From: RYN-230 sp963770545
GTDB lineage: Bacteria > Actinomycetota > Actinomycetes > Streptosporangiales > Streptosporangiaceae
Reading direction: 5' to 3'
Length of the DNA stretch: 64,000 nt
Assembly (NCBI GenBank): GCA_963770545.1
Contig: CAVYQF010000034.1
Span: 310,001-374,000, forward strand
Shown piece after piece: positions 1 to 7,482 of the stretch (position 1 is its first letter; each line of letters opens with the position of its first letter). Made by a program: the position numbers and the translations under genes. Below the pieces are notes generated by a model that saw nothing but the letters and a program-made list of their open reading frames with translations, had not been told where the DNA came from and did no database searches.

Positions 1-39
1 GACCGGCTAGCCACGCCCTGGCCACCTAGGATCGGGACT

Positions 40-753
40 ATGCAGCAACGGGTGGAATCGGTGAACACCACCGGCGGTTCCTTCGACTTGACAGTGTGGG
101 TACCTGACAGCGGCAACGGCCCTGGCCTGCTGCTGATCCAGGAGATCTACGGGGTAAGTGACTACATCCGGGCGGTGGCCGAGGACCTGGCCGCCCTGGG
201 GTACGTCGTGGCGTCACCAGACCTGTTCTGGCGCCTCCAGCCGGGTTACCAGGCCGCTCACGACGACGCGGGCCTGGCCTCGTCGCTGGAGATGGGGTCG
301 CGTTTCGACGTCGCGCAGGGCGTCGCGGACTCGATCGCAGCGCTGGGCGTGCTGGCCGGGCTGCCCCAGGTGGACGGGGGCATCGGCATCATCGGGTTCT
401 GCCTGGGCGGGTCCATCGCGTACCTGGTCGCCGCGCAGACCCCGCTGGACGCGGTGATCTCGTTCTACGGCTCGGCCGTGCCAGACCAGCTTGGCCTGCT
501 GGACCAGATCACCGCCCCGCTGCTGTTCCACTTCGGCGGCGCTGACCCCTACATCACGCGGGAGTCGGTCCAGGCGGTACAGGACGCGGCGGCCGGGCGG
601 CCTAACGTGACCGTCTACGTGGAAGAAGACGCCGGGCACGCCTTCCACAACCGCAAGGCACCCATGTTCCATCAGCCGGAACCGGCCGCCCGAGCCTGGC
701 GGCGCACCGAAGAGTTCCTCCGCCGCCACCTCCCCCGCCAGCGCGTCTCCTGA
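40..753 (+). CDS. dienelactone hydrolase family protein
   Basis: This 237-residue protein is an alpha/beta hydrolase of the dienelactone hydrolase type. That family opens lactones or cleaves esters with a Cys-Asp-His triad. The nucleophile elbow GFCLGG places Cys121, with Asp169 in GGADPY and His200 in AGHAFHN, which is the full triad in the expected order and at the usual family length. There is no signal peptide, so it should be cytosolic. The start at ATG 40 has only a weak upstream AGGAT; a GTG at 61 is possible. Its convergent neighbour is the TetR gene. Substrate cannot be deduced; family assignment is firm. Confidence 0.85.
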   Translation: MQQRVESVNTTGGSFDLTVWVPDSGNGPGLLLIQEIYGVSDYIRAVAEDLAALGYVVASPDLFWRLQPGYQAAHDDAGLASSLEMGSRFDVAQGVADSIAALGVLAGLPQVDGGIGIIGFCLGGSIAYLVAAQTPLDAVISFYGSAVPDQLGLLDQITAPLLFHFGGADPYITRESVQAVQDAAAGRPNVTVYVEEDAGHAFHNRKAPMFHQPEPAARAWRRTEEFLRRHLPRQRVS

Positions 754-783
754 ACCCCGACCCCGCTTCCCGGGCAGTGCGCG

Positions 784-1779
784 CTAAGAGGTGGGCTGGG
801 TAGGGCGGGGCTGGGTGGTGCTGGACCGGGCTTGCTCGTCCGGGCCGGTCGACTGATCGCGGCCCGGCGGGTCACCGGGCGGGGGCGCGCCGCCGGGCGG
901 GGGCGCGCCGCCGGGCGGGGGCGCACCGCCGGGCGGGGGCGCGCCACCGGACAGGTAGCTGGTAATGCGGCGGAGTTGCTCGGCGTAGCGTTCCCGAAAC
1001 TCCGGGCTGGACGGGTCCACACCGAACAGTTCCCGCGCGACCTGAGGCATCGCAATCGGCGCGGCGACCATCCCCATCCCGGCCAGCAAAACGGCGGCCG
1101 GGTCCAGGTCGGCAGCTACCTCCCTGGCGACCTGCCTGTCCCCGACCCGGTCCAGGTCGGGCTGGCGGTCTGACCCGCCGTCGGGGGCGGAGTCGTCCGC
1201 CAGGCCGCGCCACAGCAACAGGCGCAGCGAGCGCGGATCATCGAGCGCGTCGAGGAGGTAGCGGACAACCAGGTCAGGCAGGGGGACCTCGGGGGGTGCG
1301 AAGCTCTCCTCCCGCTCCACCCAGGCCTGCTGCAGGGCCAGGTACAGCCCTTCCTTGGACCCGAAGTAGTAGTTGATCAGCTGCTTGTTCACCCCGGCCC
1401 GCCGGGCGATGTCGGCCACCCGGGCGCCCGCGAAGCCGCGGAGCGAGAACTCCTCCAGGGCGGCGTCCAGCAGTGCCCGGCGGGAGCGGTCAGCGTCGCG
1501 CTGCCGTTCGGGCCCGGACGGGGCCCGCCGCGGCGGCCGCGGCGGTTCGGCCCCGGGCTGGCGGGCTGGGCGCTTACCGGCTGAGGTCGGCCCGGTCCTG
1601 GGCTTCGCGCCCCCCGCCTCCACGCCCCCGGGAGCCACACCTCCGGTCTCCACGCCTCCCGGGGCCACACCCCCGGTCTCCACGCCTCCCGGGGCCACAC
1701 CCCCGGTCTCCACGGCTCCGGGAGCCACACCCCCGGTCTCCGCGCCTCCCGGGGCCACATTCCTGCTGGCCGTGGTCAT
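784..1779 (-). CDS. TetR family transcriptional regulator with repeat-built tails
   Basis: The core is a TetR/AcrR repressor. The helix-turn-helix spans RRALLDAALEEFSLRGFAG to the motif NKQLINYYFGSKEGLY, followed by a ligand-binding helical domain ending near RRITSYLSG. At 331 residues it is over 100 longer than usual. The excess is low complexity at both ends: about four GGVAPGGVET-like decapeptides at the N-terminus (30-bp DNA repeat) and four GGAPPP units near the C-terminus (18-bp repeat). It is divergent from the DrrAB-type exporter and probably represses it. The start at ATG 1779 has a weak RBS; a start after the repeat cannot be excluded, but the frame stays open throughout. Confidence 0.85.
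   Translation of the reverse strand: MTTASRNVAPGGAETGGVAPGAVETGGVAPGGVETGGVAPGGVETGGVAPGGVEAGGAKPRTGPTSAGKRPARQPGAEPPRPPRRAPSGPERQRDADRSRRALLDAALEEFSLRGFAGARVADIARRAGVNKQLINYYFGSKEGLYLALQQAWVEREESFAPPEVPLPDLVVRYLLDALDDPRSLRLLLWRGLADDSAPDGGSDRQPDLDRVGDRQVAREVAADLDPAAVLLAGMGMVAAPIAMPQVARELFGVDPSSPEFRERYAEQLRRITSYLSGGAPPPGGAPPPGGAPPPGGAPPPGDPPGRDQSTGPDEQARSSTTQPRPTQPTS
875..946. repeat. 4 x 18-bp tandem repeat in the TetR gene 3' end
   Basis: Four consecutive 18-bp units of the form CCGGGCGGGGGCGCGCCG differ at only one or two positions. Read on the minus strand they encode GGAPPP four times near the C-terminus of the regulator. The unit length is a multiple of three, so copy-number changes would keep the frame. 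Confidence 0.9.
1631..1750. repeat. 4 x 30-bp tandem repeat in the TetR gene 5' end
   Basis: Four 30-bp units follow one another, each beginning GGAGCCACAC or GGGGCCACAC, with partial copies on both sides. They encode decapeptides such as GGVAPGGVET at the N-terminus of the TetR protein. The unit is again a multiple of three. Confidence 0.9.
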
Positions 1780-1803
1780 GCACCCACGCTATCAGCCGGA
1801 TGC

Positions 1804-1836
1804 TTGACAAAGCTAGTCAGCTATTTGGTTGACAAA
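1804..1836 (+). promoter_or_regulatory. probable promoter/operator between tetR and the ABC exporter
   Basis: The octamer TTGACAAA occurs twice, at 1804-1811 and 1829-1836, exactly 25 bp apart, in a locally AT-rich patch between the divergent TetR gene and the exporter. Each octamer could serve as a -35 box or as a TetR operator half-site. The position fits autoregulation plus exporter control; binding is inferred. Confidence 0.5.
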
Positions 1837-1901
1837 TTTTGATAGGCGGTTGATAGTTGCCCTGGACGCCGGCCCAGCCGGGGCCGGCCGGAAGGAGCAA
1901 C

Positions 1902-2972
1902 ATGACCGCGGTCATCGACGCCCGGGAGCTGCGCAAGCACTTCCCGGGAGGCCGGGACCAGACGATCGAGGCGGTGCGCGGGGTCAGCCTGCAGGTCGCC
2001 CGGGGTGAGATCGTCGGATTCCTGGGCCCCAACGGGGCCGGCAAGACCACCACGCTGCGGATGCTGACCACCCTGCTGCCCATCGACGGGGGCCGCGCCA
2101 CCGTCGCCGGGCTGGACGTCCGGACCCAGCCGGGGCGGGTCCGGGACCACATCGGTTACGTGAGCCAGCTAGGCGGGGCCGACGAGCTGGCCACCGGCCG
2201 CGAGAACCTAACCCTGCAGGCCAGGCTGTACGGGCGCAGCCGCCCGGACGTCGCCCGGCGGGTGGGGGAGGTCCTGGACTGGTTCGACCTGGCCGGGTTC
2301 GCGGACCGCCGGGTGCGGACGTACTCCGGTGGCCAGCGGCGGCGGCTCGATGTGGCGCTCGGCGTCGTGCACCAGCCCGAGGTCCTGTTCCTGGACGAGC
2401 CGAGCACCGGGCTGGACCCACAGAACCGGGCCAGCCTCTGGGACCACATCCGCGGGCTGCGGGACGAGGGCACCACGGTGTTCCTGACCACGCACTACCT
2501 GGACGAGGCCGACGTGCTCTGCGATCGCATCATGATCATCGACCACGGGACGGTGGTCGCGGAAGGCACCCCGCGCGCGCTGAAGCAGCAGGTGGCGGGC
2601 GACGCGATCGTCCTCGTCACCCGCGACGCGGATGCCGCCGGGCGGGCAGCTGCCGAACTGGCCGGGCAGCCCGACGTACGCGACCTCACGGTCGCGGGCC
2701 ATGCGGTCCGGCTGTACGCCAGCGACGGCGCGGCCGCCCTGCCCCGACTGCTCCGGCTGCTCGACCAGGCCGGCCTGCCCGTCCGGTCGCTCCAGCTGTC
2801 CGAACCCAGCCTGGACGACGTGTTCCTTCGCCAGACCGGCCGCTCCCTGCGGGATGGGGGACCCCCGGCCGCCGCCCCGCCGGCCACCGGTTCCCCAGAA
2901 ACCGGTCCGTCAGGCCCGGGCTCTCCAGGCCTGGGGGAACCGGACCACGAGACCTCAGGAGCGACGGCATGA
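1902..2972 (+). CDS. ABC transporter ATP-binding protein, DrrA family
   Basis: This 356-residue protein is the nucleotide-binding subunit of an ABC-2 type exporter. Walker A GPNGAGKT is at residues 42-49, the signature is YSGGQRRR, and Walker B is VLFLDEPSTGLDP followed by the TTHYLDEAD switch region. A C-terminal domain after about residue 225 is typical of DrrA proteins for drug, antibiotic or lipid export. The last 35 residues are Pro/Gly-rich. The start at ATG 1902 follows the RBS GAAGGAG; an upstream TTG extension adds only low-complexity residues. It overlaps the permease start by ATGA and is probably controlled by the divergent TetR. Substrate unknown. Confidence 0.93.
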   Translation: MTAVIDARELRKHFPGGRDQTIEAVRGVSLQVARGEIVGFLGPNGAGKTTTLRMLTTLLPIDGGRATVAGLDVRTQPGRVRDHIGYVSQLGGADELATGRENLTLQARLYGRSRPDVARRVGEVLDWFDLAGFADRRVRTYSGGQRRRLDVALGVVHQPEVLFLDEPSTGLDPQNRASLWDHIRGLRDEGTTVFLTTHYLDEADVLCDRIMIIDHGTVVAEGTPRALKQQVAGDAIVLVTRDADAAGRAAAELAGQPDVRDLTVAGHAVRLYASDGAAALPRLLRLLDQAGLPVRSLQLSEPSLDDVFLRQTGRSLRDGGPPAAAPPATGSPETGPSGPGSPGLGEPDHETSGATA

Positions 2973-3730
2973 AGTTCCTGACCGACATCGGCCTGCTCTT
3001 CCACCGCCACCTGATCCAGCTGCTGCGCACCCCGGTCTGGCTGGTGGTCGGCTTCTCTACCCCGATCCTTTACCTCGCCCTGTTCACCCCCCTGCTCAAG
3101 CACCTGGTCGGTGCGCCCGGCCTGCCCACCGGGAACGTGCTCGACCTCTTCCTGCCGGGCATCCTGGCCCTGCTGGCCTTCGCCAGCGGCAGCGGCCCCG
3201 GCTTCAGCACGATCTTTGAGCTCCGGTCTGGGGTTACCGAGCGGCTCCGGGTCACCCCGGCCAGCCGGTTCGCCATCCTCGCCGGCCCCATCCTGGCCTC
3301 CATGCTGCTCATGTTTGCCTTCGACGTGGTGGTCGTGGCCATCGGGGTGGCCTTCGGCTTCCACGTGCACGCGGCCGGGCTGCTGCTGCTCTGTATCGTG
3401 CTCGCCCTGCTGATGGCCACGATGGCGGCCTTCTCCATCGCCGCCGCGCTGATCACCAAGGACATCAACGGCTTCGCCGCCATCATCAACGGCCTGAACC
3501 TTCCGGTGCTGCTCCTAGGCGGGGTGCTGCTGCCCATCTCGCTCGGACCGGACTGGATGCGGGTGCTGGCCCACGTCAACCCGCTGTACTACGCGGTCAC
3601 GTCCGCCCGGGTCCTGGCGGCCGGCACTCTCGGTGCCCCCGCGGTGTGGCAGGCATTCGCGGTGCTGGTGCCGCTCTGCGCGGTCGTGCTGGGCTGGGCT
3701 ACCTCCGTGGTCCGCACGGCCGTGGCCTGA
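2969..3730 (+). CDS. ABC-2 type transporter permease, DrrB family
   Basis: This 253-residue integral membrane protein has about six hydrophobic segments. It begins with the cytosolic stretch MKFLTDIGLLFHRHLIQLLR, and its later part, with GVLLPISLGPDWMRVLAHVNPLYY, is the conserved ABC-2 permease motif. It should dimerise in the membrane and pair with the ATPase whose stop codon it overlaps by four bases. This gene pair and the divergent TetR form a typical regulated exporter unit. A strong terminator hairpin begins immediately after its stop codon. Confidence 0.93.
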   Translation: MKFLTDIGLLFHRHLIQLLRTPVWLVVGFSTPILYLALFTPLLKHLVGAPGLPTGNVLDLFLPGILALLAFASGSGPGFSTIFELRSGVTERLRVTPASRFAILAGPILASMLLMFAFDVVVVAIGVAFGFHVHAAGLLLLCIVLALLMATMAAFSIAAALITKDINGFAAIINGLNLPVLLLGGVLLPISLGPDWMRVLAHVNPLYYAVTSARVLAAGTLGAPAVWQAFAVLVPLCAVVLGWATSVVRTAVA

Positions 3731-3762
3731 CGCCTGGCCGGCCTGCCTAGGCCGGCCAGGCG
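3731..3762. terminator. bidirectional terminator hairpin
   Basis: A perfect 14-bp inverted repeat (CGCCTGGCCGGCCT and its complement) with loop GCCT starts at the base after the exporter permease stop codon. The next gene is convergent and ends at 3769, so the hairpin can serve both strands. There is no T-run, as is common in high-GC actinobacteria. Confidence 0.8.
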
Positions 3763-3768
3763 TTCTGG

Positions 3769-4722
3769 TCACCCTGGCCTGGCCGGCCACCCGGCGAGAA
3801 CCAGCGCGGTGGCGAGGATGACGGCGCCGGCGATCCCGCTGGCCCCGAGCTGGTCACCAAGGATCACCGCGGCGAGGACCGTGCTCGTCAGCGGTTCGAG
3901 CAGGGACAGCAGTGCGGCTGTGCCGGCCGGGGCCGTCCGCAGGCCGCGGAAGTACAGCGTGTAGGCCACGGCCGTGGGGCCGGTGGCGAGCACGGCCAGT
4001 AGGCCGAGGGTGGCCGGGCTGGGGGCGAAGCCCAGCCCGCCCGAGACCGCGGCTACCGGCAGCAGGATCAGCCCGCCGAGGGTGAACCCGAAGCCGGTCG
4101 CGGTGAGGTGTTCCAGGCCCGCGACCGGCCGGGCGCCGATCAGCGTGAGTGTGGCGAACCCGCCTGCGGCGAGGACCGCCAGGCCCGCGCTGGCCAGCAC
4201 CGCGCTCTCCGCGATACCGCCGCCCGGCAGCCCGACTAGCAGGCTAAGGCCAATCAGCGCGAGGCTGGCGGCGGAGCCGGCGAGCCGGCTGATCCGCCGT
4301 CGGCCCCGGGCCCGCTCGACGGCCAGCACGATGACGGGGGCACTCCCGATGGTGACCAGGGTGGCCAGGCTGACCGAGCTCAGTGAGACGGCCGTGAAGT
4401 AGCAGCTCTGGAAGACCGCGGCCAGCAGGCCGATAGCGGCGATGCGAGTCCAGGCCGCCCGCCCGGATGGCCAGCGCCGCCTAGCTGCTCGCCGGTGCCC
4501 GGTCAGCACCAGGAAGGCCATGATCAGCGTGCCGCCCACCCCGAGCCGGTAGGCAGCCACCGACAGTGCGGACATGCTGGCGCTGCGGCCCAGCAGGCTG
4601 CCGGTCAGGCCGCCGGTGCCCCACAGCAGCCCGGCCATCACCAGATAGGTCAGACCCGTTCCGGGCCGGCGGCGGGCCGCCGCGGGCATGGTGGGGTCAG
4701 CGGACATCGTGCCAGTAGTCAT
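3769..4722 (-). CDS. EamA/DMT family transporter
   Basis: The 317-residue product has about ten hydrophobic segments arranged as two EamA repeats, for example LTYLVMAGLLWGTGGL and VAYTLYFRGLRTAPAGTAAL with the conserved LEPLTSTVLA near the end. Members export amino acids or other metabolites across the cytoplasmic membrane; the substrate here is unknown. ATG 4722 is chosen because AGGAGC lies 8 bp upstream; a further upstream ATG adds 17 residues without an RBS. It stands alone, convergent with the ABC exporter and tail-to-head with the Fis-type regulator. Confidence 0.87.
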   Translation of the reverse strand: MTTGTMSADPTMPAAARRRPGTGLTYLVMAGLLWGTGGLTGSLLGRSASMSALSVAAYRLGVGGTLIMAFLVLTGHRRAARRRWPSGRAAWTRIAAIGLLAAVFQSCYFTAVSLSSVSLATLVTIGSAPVIVLAVERARGRRRISRLAGSAASLALIGLSLLVGLPGGGIAESAVLASAGLAVLAAGGFATLTLIGARPVAGLEHLTATGFGFTLGGLILLPVAAVSGGLGFAPSPATLGLLAVLATGPTAVAYTLYFRGLRTAPAGTAALLSLLEPLTSTVLAAVILGDQLGASGIAGAVILATALVLAGWPARPG

Positions 4723-4938
4723 GGAAGATCGCTCCTGCGACGAGAAGGGGAGGGTCGCGGAAGCGGGGCACACAGGCAGGCATAACCGAGCACGCCAGAG
4801 CCGGGCACACCGGGAACCATGGTGTGCTCAGGAATTACGCGCGCAGAATCAGCGAGTCAGGCGCGCGGCGGCTGCACCCCGCTTAGGAGCGGGGCGGCGG
4901 GGTGATGGGAAAGAGCCGGTGCACGCGCCCATCCTAAT

Positions 4939-5005
4939 GGTCACCCGGTACCGCGGTCACCCGGTACCGCGGTGAGCCGGCCCGTGGTCAGCCGGCCCGT
5001 GGTCA
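4939..5005. repeat. two tandem repeats at the 3' end of the Fis-type regulator gene
   Basis: GGTCACCCGGTACCGC (16 bp) occurs twice back to back at 4939-4970. GCCGGCCCGTGGTCA (15 bp) occurs twice at 4976-5005, its second copy supplying the stop codon of the minus-strand regulator. Both sit in the 280-bp gap below the EamA gene, which holds no gene I can support. Confidence 0.8.
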
Positions 5006-6811
5006 GCTGGCCGGGGTGACGATGCCGTATTCGTGGATCTTCCGGTAGATGGTCGCACGGGACATGCCCAGCGACTTGGCCGCCTTGACCTTGTTGCCCT
5101 GGTAGTCGAGCAGAGCCTGGACGATCGCGTCGCGCTCCATGGACTCCAGCGGGGACAGCAGCCGCCTGCTCACCGTCCAGCACTCCGGCGGAAGGTCGGC
5201 CGGCTGGATGGACCCGGTGCGCCGCTTCTGCATGACCCGCTTGAGCACCTGCCACAGCTGCTCGGTGTTGCCGGGCCACTTCGACCGCAGCAACAGCTGC
5301 ATGGCCTCGGGCGAGCAGGTCAGACGGCCATGCTGGCCGAGCTTGGCCACGAAGAACGGCACCAGGACGTGCAGGTCCTCGATGTGGTGGCGCAGCGGCG
5401 GCAGCTCGACCGTGCTGGGGAAGAAGCGCAGCAGCTTGGTCAGGTCACCGTGTGCGCGGCTGCGGTCCAGGGTGACCGCCACCCACAGGTCGCGCTGCCG
5501 CGAGGCGGTTTTGGCCTCCTGAAGCGCCGAGGTCAGCGCGTTCAGCTGCCGGGCGTTGAGCACGTCCACGTGCCTGATCACCAGCGAGCCCTCGCCGTCG
5601 AGCAGCTCGCGACGGGCCCGTAGCAGCCAGTCGGTGTCGGCGGCCTCGGTCGCGTCGAGCACGTAGAACCGCTCCGCCGGGTTGCGGCGCTGGTGCACCG
5701 CGCGGACCACGGTCAGCTTGCCTACCCCCGGCTCCCCCTCGAGGGCGAGCCATTCTCCCGAGTCGTAAATGGTCTCGACCTGCCGGCAGCCGCGCAGCCA
5801 GAGCGCCCCGCCACCGACCAGCCCGGGCAGGGACATAGGGGGCTTGCTGACGCCGTCCGTGGCGGGCCGCTGGCTGGCCGGCTCGATGAGCTTCACGTGC
5901 ACCACGCCCCCCGCGACGTGGTCATCGCCGCGGACAGGCCGGCAGTACATCCGGGCCTGGATCCCGCTGGGCAGCTCGACGGACGTCGCGCCAGCCTGCT
6001 GGCTGGCCAGCATCTCAGCCGCCTGGCCGAGCAGCACGCCCTGGTCGCCTGGGTCGAGGACCTGGCGGGCGTATTCGTTCATCATCACGACGTCGTTGTT
6101 CAGGGCCAGCACGATCCCGCTGGTACGCCGGCAGGCTCGCATGTACTCCTGCATGAGCTGGAGTTCCCGCGCGCTGCTGTCGGCCAGCATGGCCTGGGTG
6201 ATCTGGTCTGCGGTGGTCTTGGCCAGCGCAATCAGCAGCGGATCGGCGTCTCGGCGCCAGCAGGTCAGGTCGACCGCGCCGACGGCCTTCCCGGAGATCG
6301 GATCGTGGATCGGCACCCCGGCGCAGGCCAGATCCTCGAGGTCTTCGGCGTAATGCTCGTGTCCGAACACGGCGGCGGGCTGGCCACCTTCCAGCGCGGT
6401 GCCGATCCCGTTGGTTCCGACGTACTCCTCGGCGTAGCTGAAACCCGGCGCGAGCTGGACCCCGTCCAGGTGACGTTCCAGGTCGTGGTCGGCGGTCATC
6501 CGGCTGAGCACGACGCCCGCGGCGTCGGTGAGGATGACGCTGATCGGCTGTCCCTCCAGGTGCTGGCGAAGGTTGCGCAGCACGGGCATGGCGTTACGGG
6601 TCAGCGGAGTGTCCAGATTCGGGTCCCGGACGTACGGCAGCGTTACCCGGTCGGCGGCGACCTTCCACTGCCGGGAGCGCCACCAGGACGCCAGGATCGG
6701 CTCACGTACCTCGCTCGGCCGGACCGATTCGGCCGTCAGAAAACGCTCCCGCGTCTCGGCCAGCCCCTTGCTGTCGGCCGAGGCTGGCAGGTGCACTGCT
6801 GTGGGCACCAT
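5003..6811 (-). CDS. Fis/AcoR-type GAF-AAA-HTH transcriptional activator
   Basis: This 602-residue regulator has an N-terminal GAF-like sensor region (about residues 60-230), a degenerate AAA module with Walker A GEPGVGK at 359-365, and a C-terminal Fis helix-turn-helix ending MSRATIYRKIHEYG. Regulators of this build sit beside prmABCD/mimABCD in other actinobacteria and activate them. The sigma-54 contact motif GAFTGA is absent where it should follow Walker A, so it should act on a vegetative-type holoenzyme. It is divergent from the monooxygenase genes; a 19-bp palindromic operator lies 105 bp upstream of its start and recurs before prmA. It probably senses the substrate or an oxidation product. 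Confidence 0.85.
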   Translation of the reverse strand: MVPTAVHLPASADSKGLAETRERFLTAESVRPSEVREPILASWWRSRQWKVAADRVTLPYVRDPNLDTPLTRNAMPVLRNLRQHLEGQPISVILTDAAGVVLSRMTADHDLERHLDGVQLAPGFSYAEEYVGTNGIGTALEGGQPAAVFGHEHYAEDLEDLACAGVPIHDPISGKAVGAVDLTCWRRDADPLLIALAKTTADQITQAMLADSSARELQLMQEYMRACRRTSGIVLALNNDVVMMNEYARQVLDPGDQGVLLGQAAEMLASQQAGATSVELPSGIQARMYCRPVRGDDHVAGGVVHVKLIEPASQRPATDGVSKPPMSLPGLVGGGALWLRGCRQVETIYDSGEWLALEGEPGVGKLTVVRAVHQRRNPAERFYVLDATEAADTDWLLRARRELLDGEGSLVIRHVDVLNARQLNALTSALQEAKTASRQRDLWVAVTLDRSRAHGDLTKLLRFFPSTVELPPLRHHIEDLHVLVPFFVAKLGQHGRLTCSPEAMQLLLRSKWPGNTEQLWQVLKRVMQKRRTGSIQPADLPPECWTVSRRLLSPLESMERDAIVQALLDYQGNKVKAAKSLGMSRATIYRKIHEYGIVTPAS

Positions 6812-6915
6812 CGGGCCTCCGTACCTCCCGGTACGCCCGCGCGGGCACTCAGCTCGCGGTCACGCATCCGGGGTTCGCGTCTTACTTACCCAAAATAAGT
6901 GTGGCGTTACCGATA

Positions 6916-6934
6916 CCTGTCTCAAGTTGAGACC
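6916..6934. promoter_or_regulatory. operator copy 1 of the monooxygenase regulator
   Basis: CCTGTCTCAAGTTGAGACC contains a perfect 15-bp palindrome (GTCTCAA-G-TTGAGAC, 6919-6933). It matches the site at 7314-7332 at 17 of 19 positions. It lies between the divergent regulator and the 82-residue gene, so it could control both. Binding by the Fis-type regulator is inferred from proximity and duplication. Confidence 0.7.
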
Positions 6935-7015
6935 AGCAGCCCCACGGAGACGGCGTTTTGATCGGGGGACACCGGCTTACTTACGCTTGCCCGCTGAAGA
7001 ATCCGGAGGCGCCTC

Positions 7016-7264
7016 ATGAATCAGCCAGGTATGCCCCCGGAGGAGACCTTCAACCCCTGGAGCATCGTCAACCTGGTCTTTCATCACCTGGCTGACCAGG
7101 GGTTGCATCCGGTTCTGGGTGAATCGGGCGACCCTGGCCCCCCGGCCGCGGCCCTGCTCAGCTGCCTGGGCATCAAGCCGGCCGCCGAGGGCAATCACCG
7201 TAACTCCCAGGAGATCCAGGACCAACTGGCCGAACTCCGGAACATCTTCTTCGGTGAGCGCTGA
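7016..7264 (+). CDS. small protein of unknown function at the head of the monooxygenase locus
   Basis: An 82-residue protein I do not recognise. ATG 7016 is preceded by a strong GGAGG at 7 bp, and the frame has good actinobacterial codon use, so it looks real. It starts MNQPGMPPEETFNPWSIVNL, has an amphipathic mid-section (VFHHLADQGLHPVLG), one cysteine and a charged C-terminal helix (EIQDQLAELRNIFFGER). There is no signal peptide or metal motif. It is flanked on both sides by the duplicated operator and is transcribed towards prmA. It may be a regulator partner, an assembly factor or a small subunit; none can be chosen from sequence alone. Confidence 0.7.
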   Translation: MNQPGMPPEETFNPWSIVNLVFHHLADQGLHPVLGESGDPGPPAAALLSCLGIKPAAEGNHRNSQEIQDQLAELRNIFFGER

Positions 7265-7313
7265 GTTTTACCCCAGCCGGTCGCCTCGCAGGTCGGGGGG
7301 CATACCGGACGGG

Positions 7314-7332
7314 CCTGTCTCATGTTGAGAGC
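7314..7332. promoter_or_regulatory. operator copy 2 of the monooxygenase regulator
   Basis: CCTGTCTCATGTTGAGAGC differs from the first operator at two positions only. It is an imperfect palindrome centred at 7323. It ends 12 bp before a candidate -35 box, a usual position for an activator site, and lies about 150 bp before the prmA start codon. Confidence 0.68.
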
Positions 7333-7344
7333 CCGGCCCCCGCT

Positions 7345-7373
7345 TTTACAGGTTGTTATTCGGCACATAGGAC
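7345..7373 (+). promoter_or_regulatory. candidate prmA promoter
   Basis: TTTACA at 7345-7350 and TAGGAC at 7368-7373 are separated by 17 bp. They would give a leader of roughly 100 nt before prmA. The operator centre would then be near -57. No -24/-12 sigma-54 motif is evident. The boxes are weak matches, so this is a proposal. Confidence 0.4.
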
Positions 7374-7482
7374 TTCGAGCGGGACTCGTGCATCCGGCCG
7401 CCGGCCCGGCGCCAGTGGCAGAGATGAGCCAGACCGCAGGCACGAGGCCTAGCGGGAACCCACAAAGGGGAAAGGGGTGACC

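Noticed and set aside
6882..6984. Direct repeat CTTACTTAC at 6882 and 6976 as a second operator type
   Set aside because: The nonamer is short and not palindromic; it may be chance next to the much stronger 19-bp sites.
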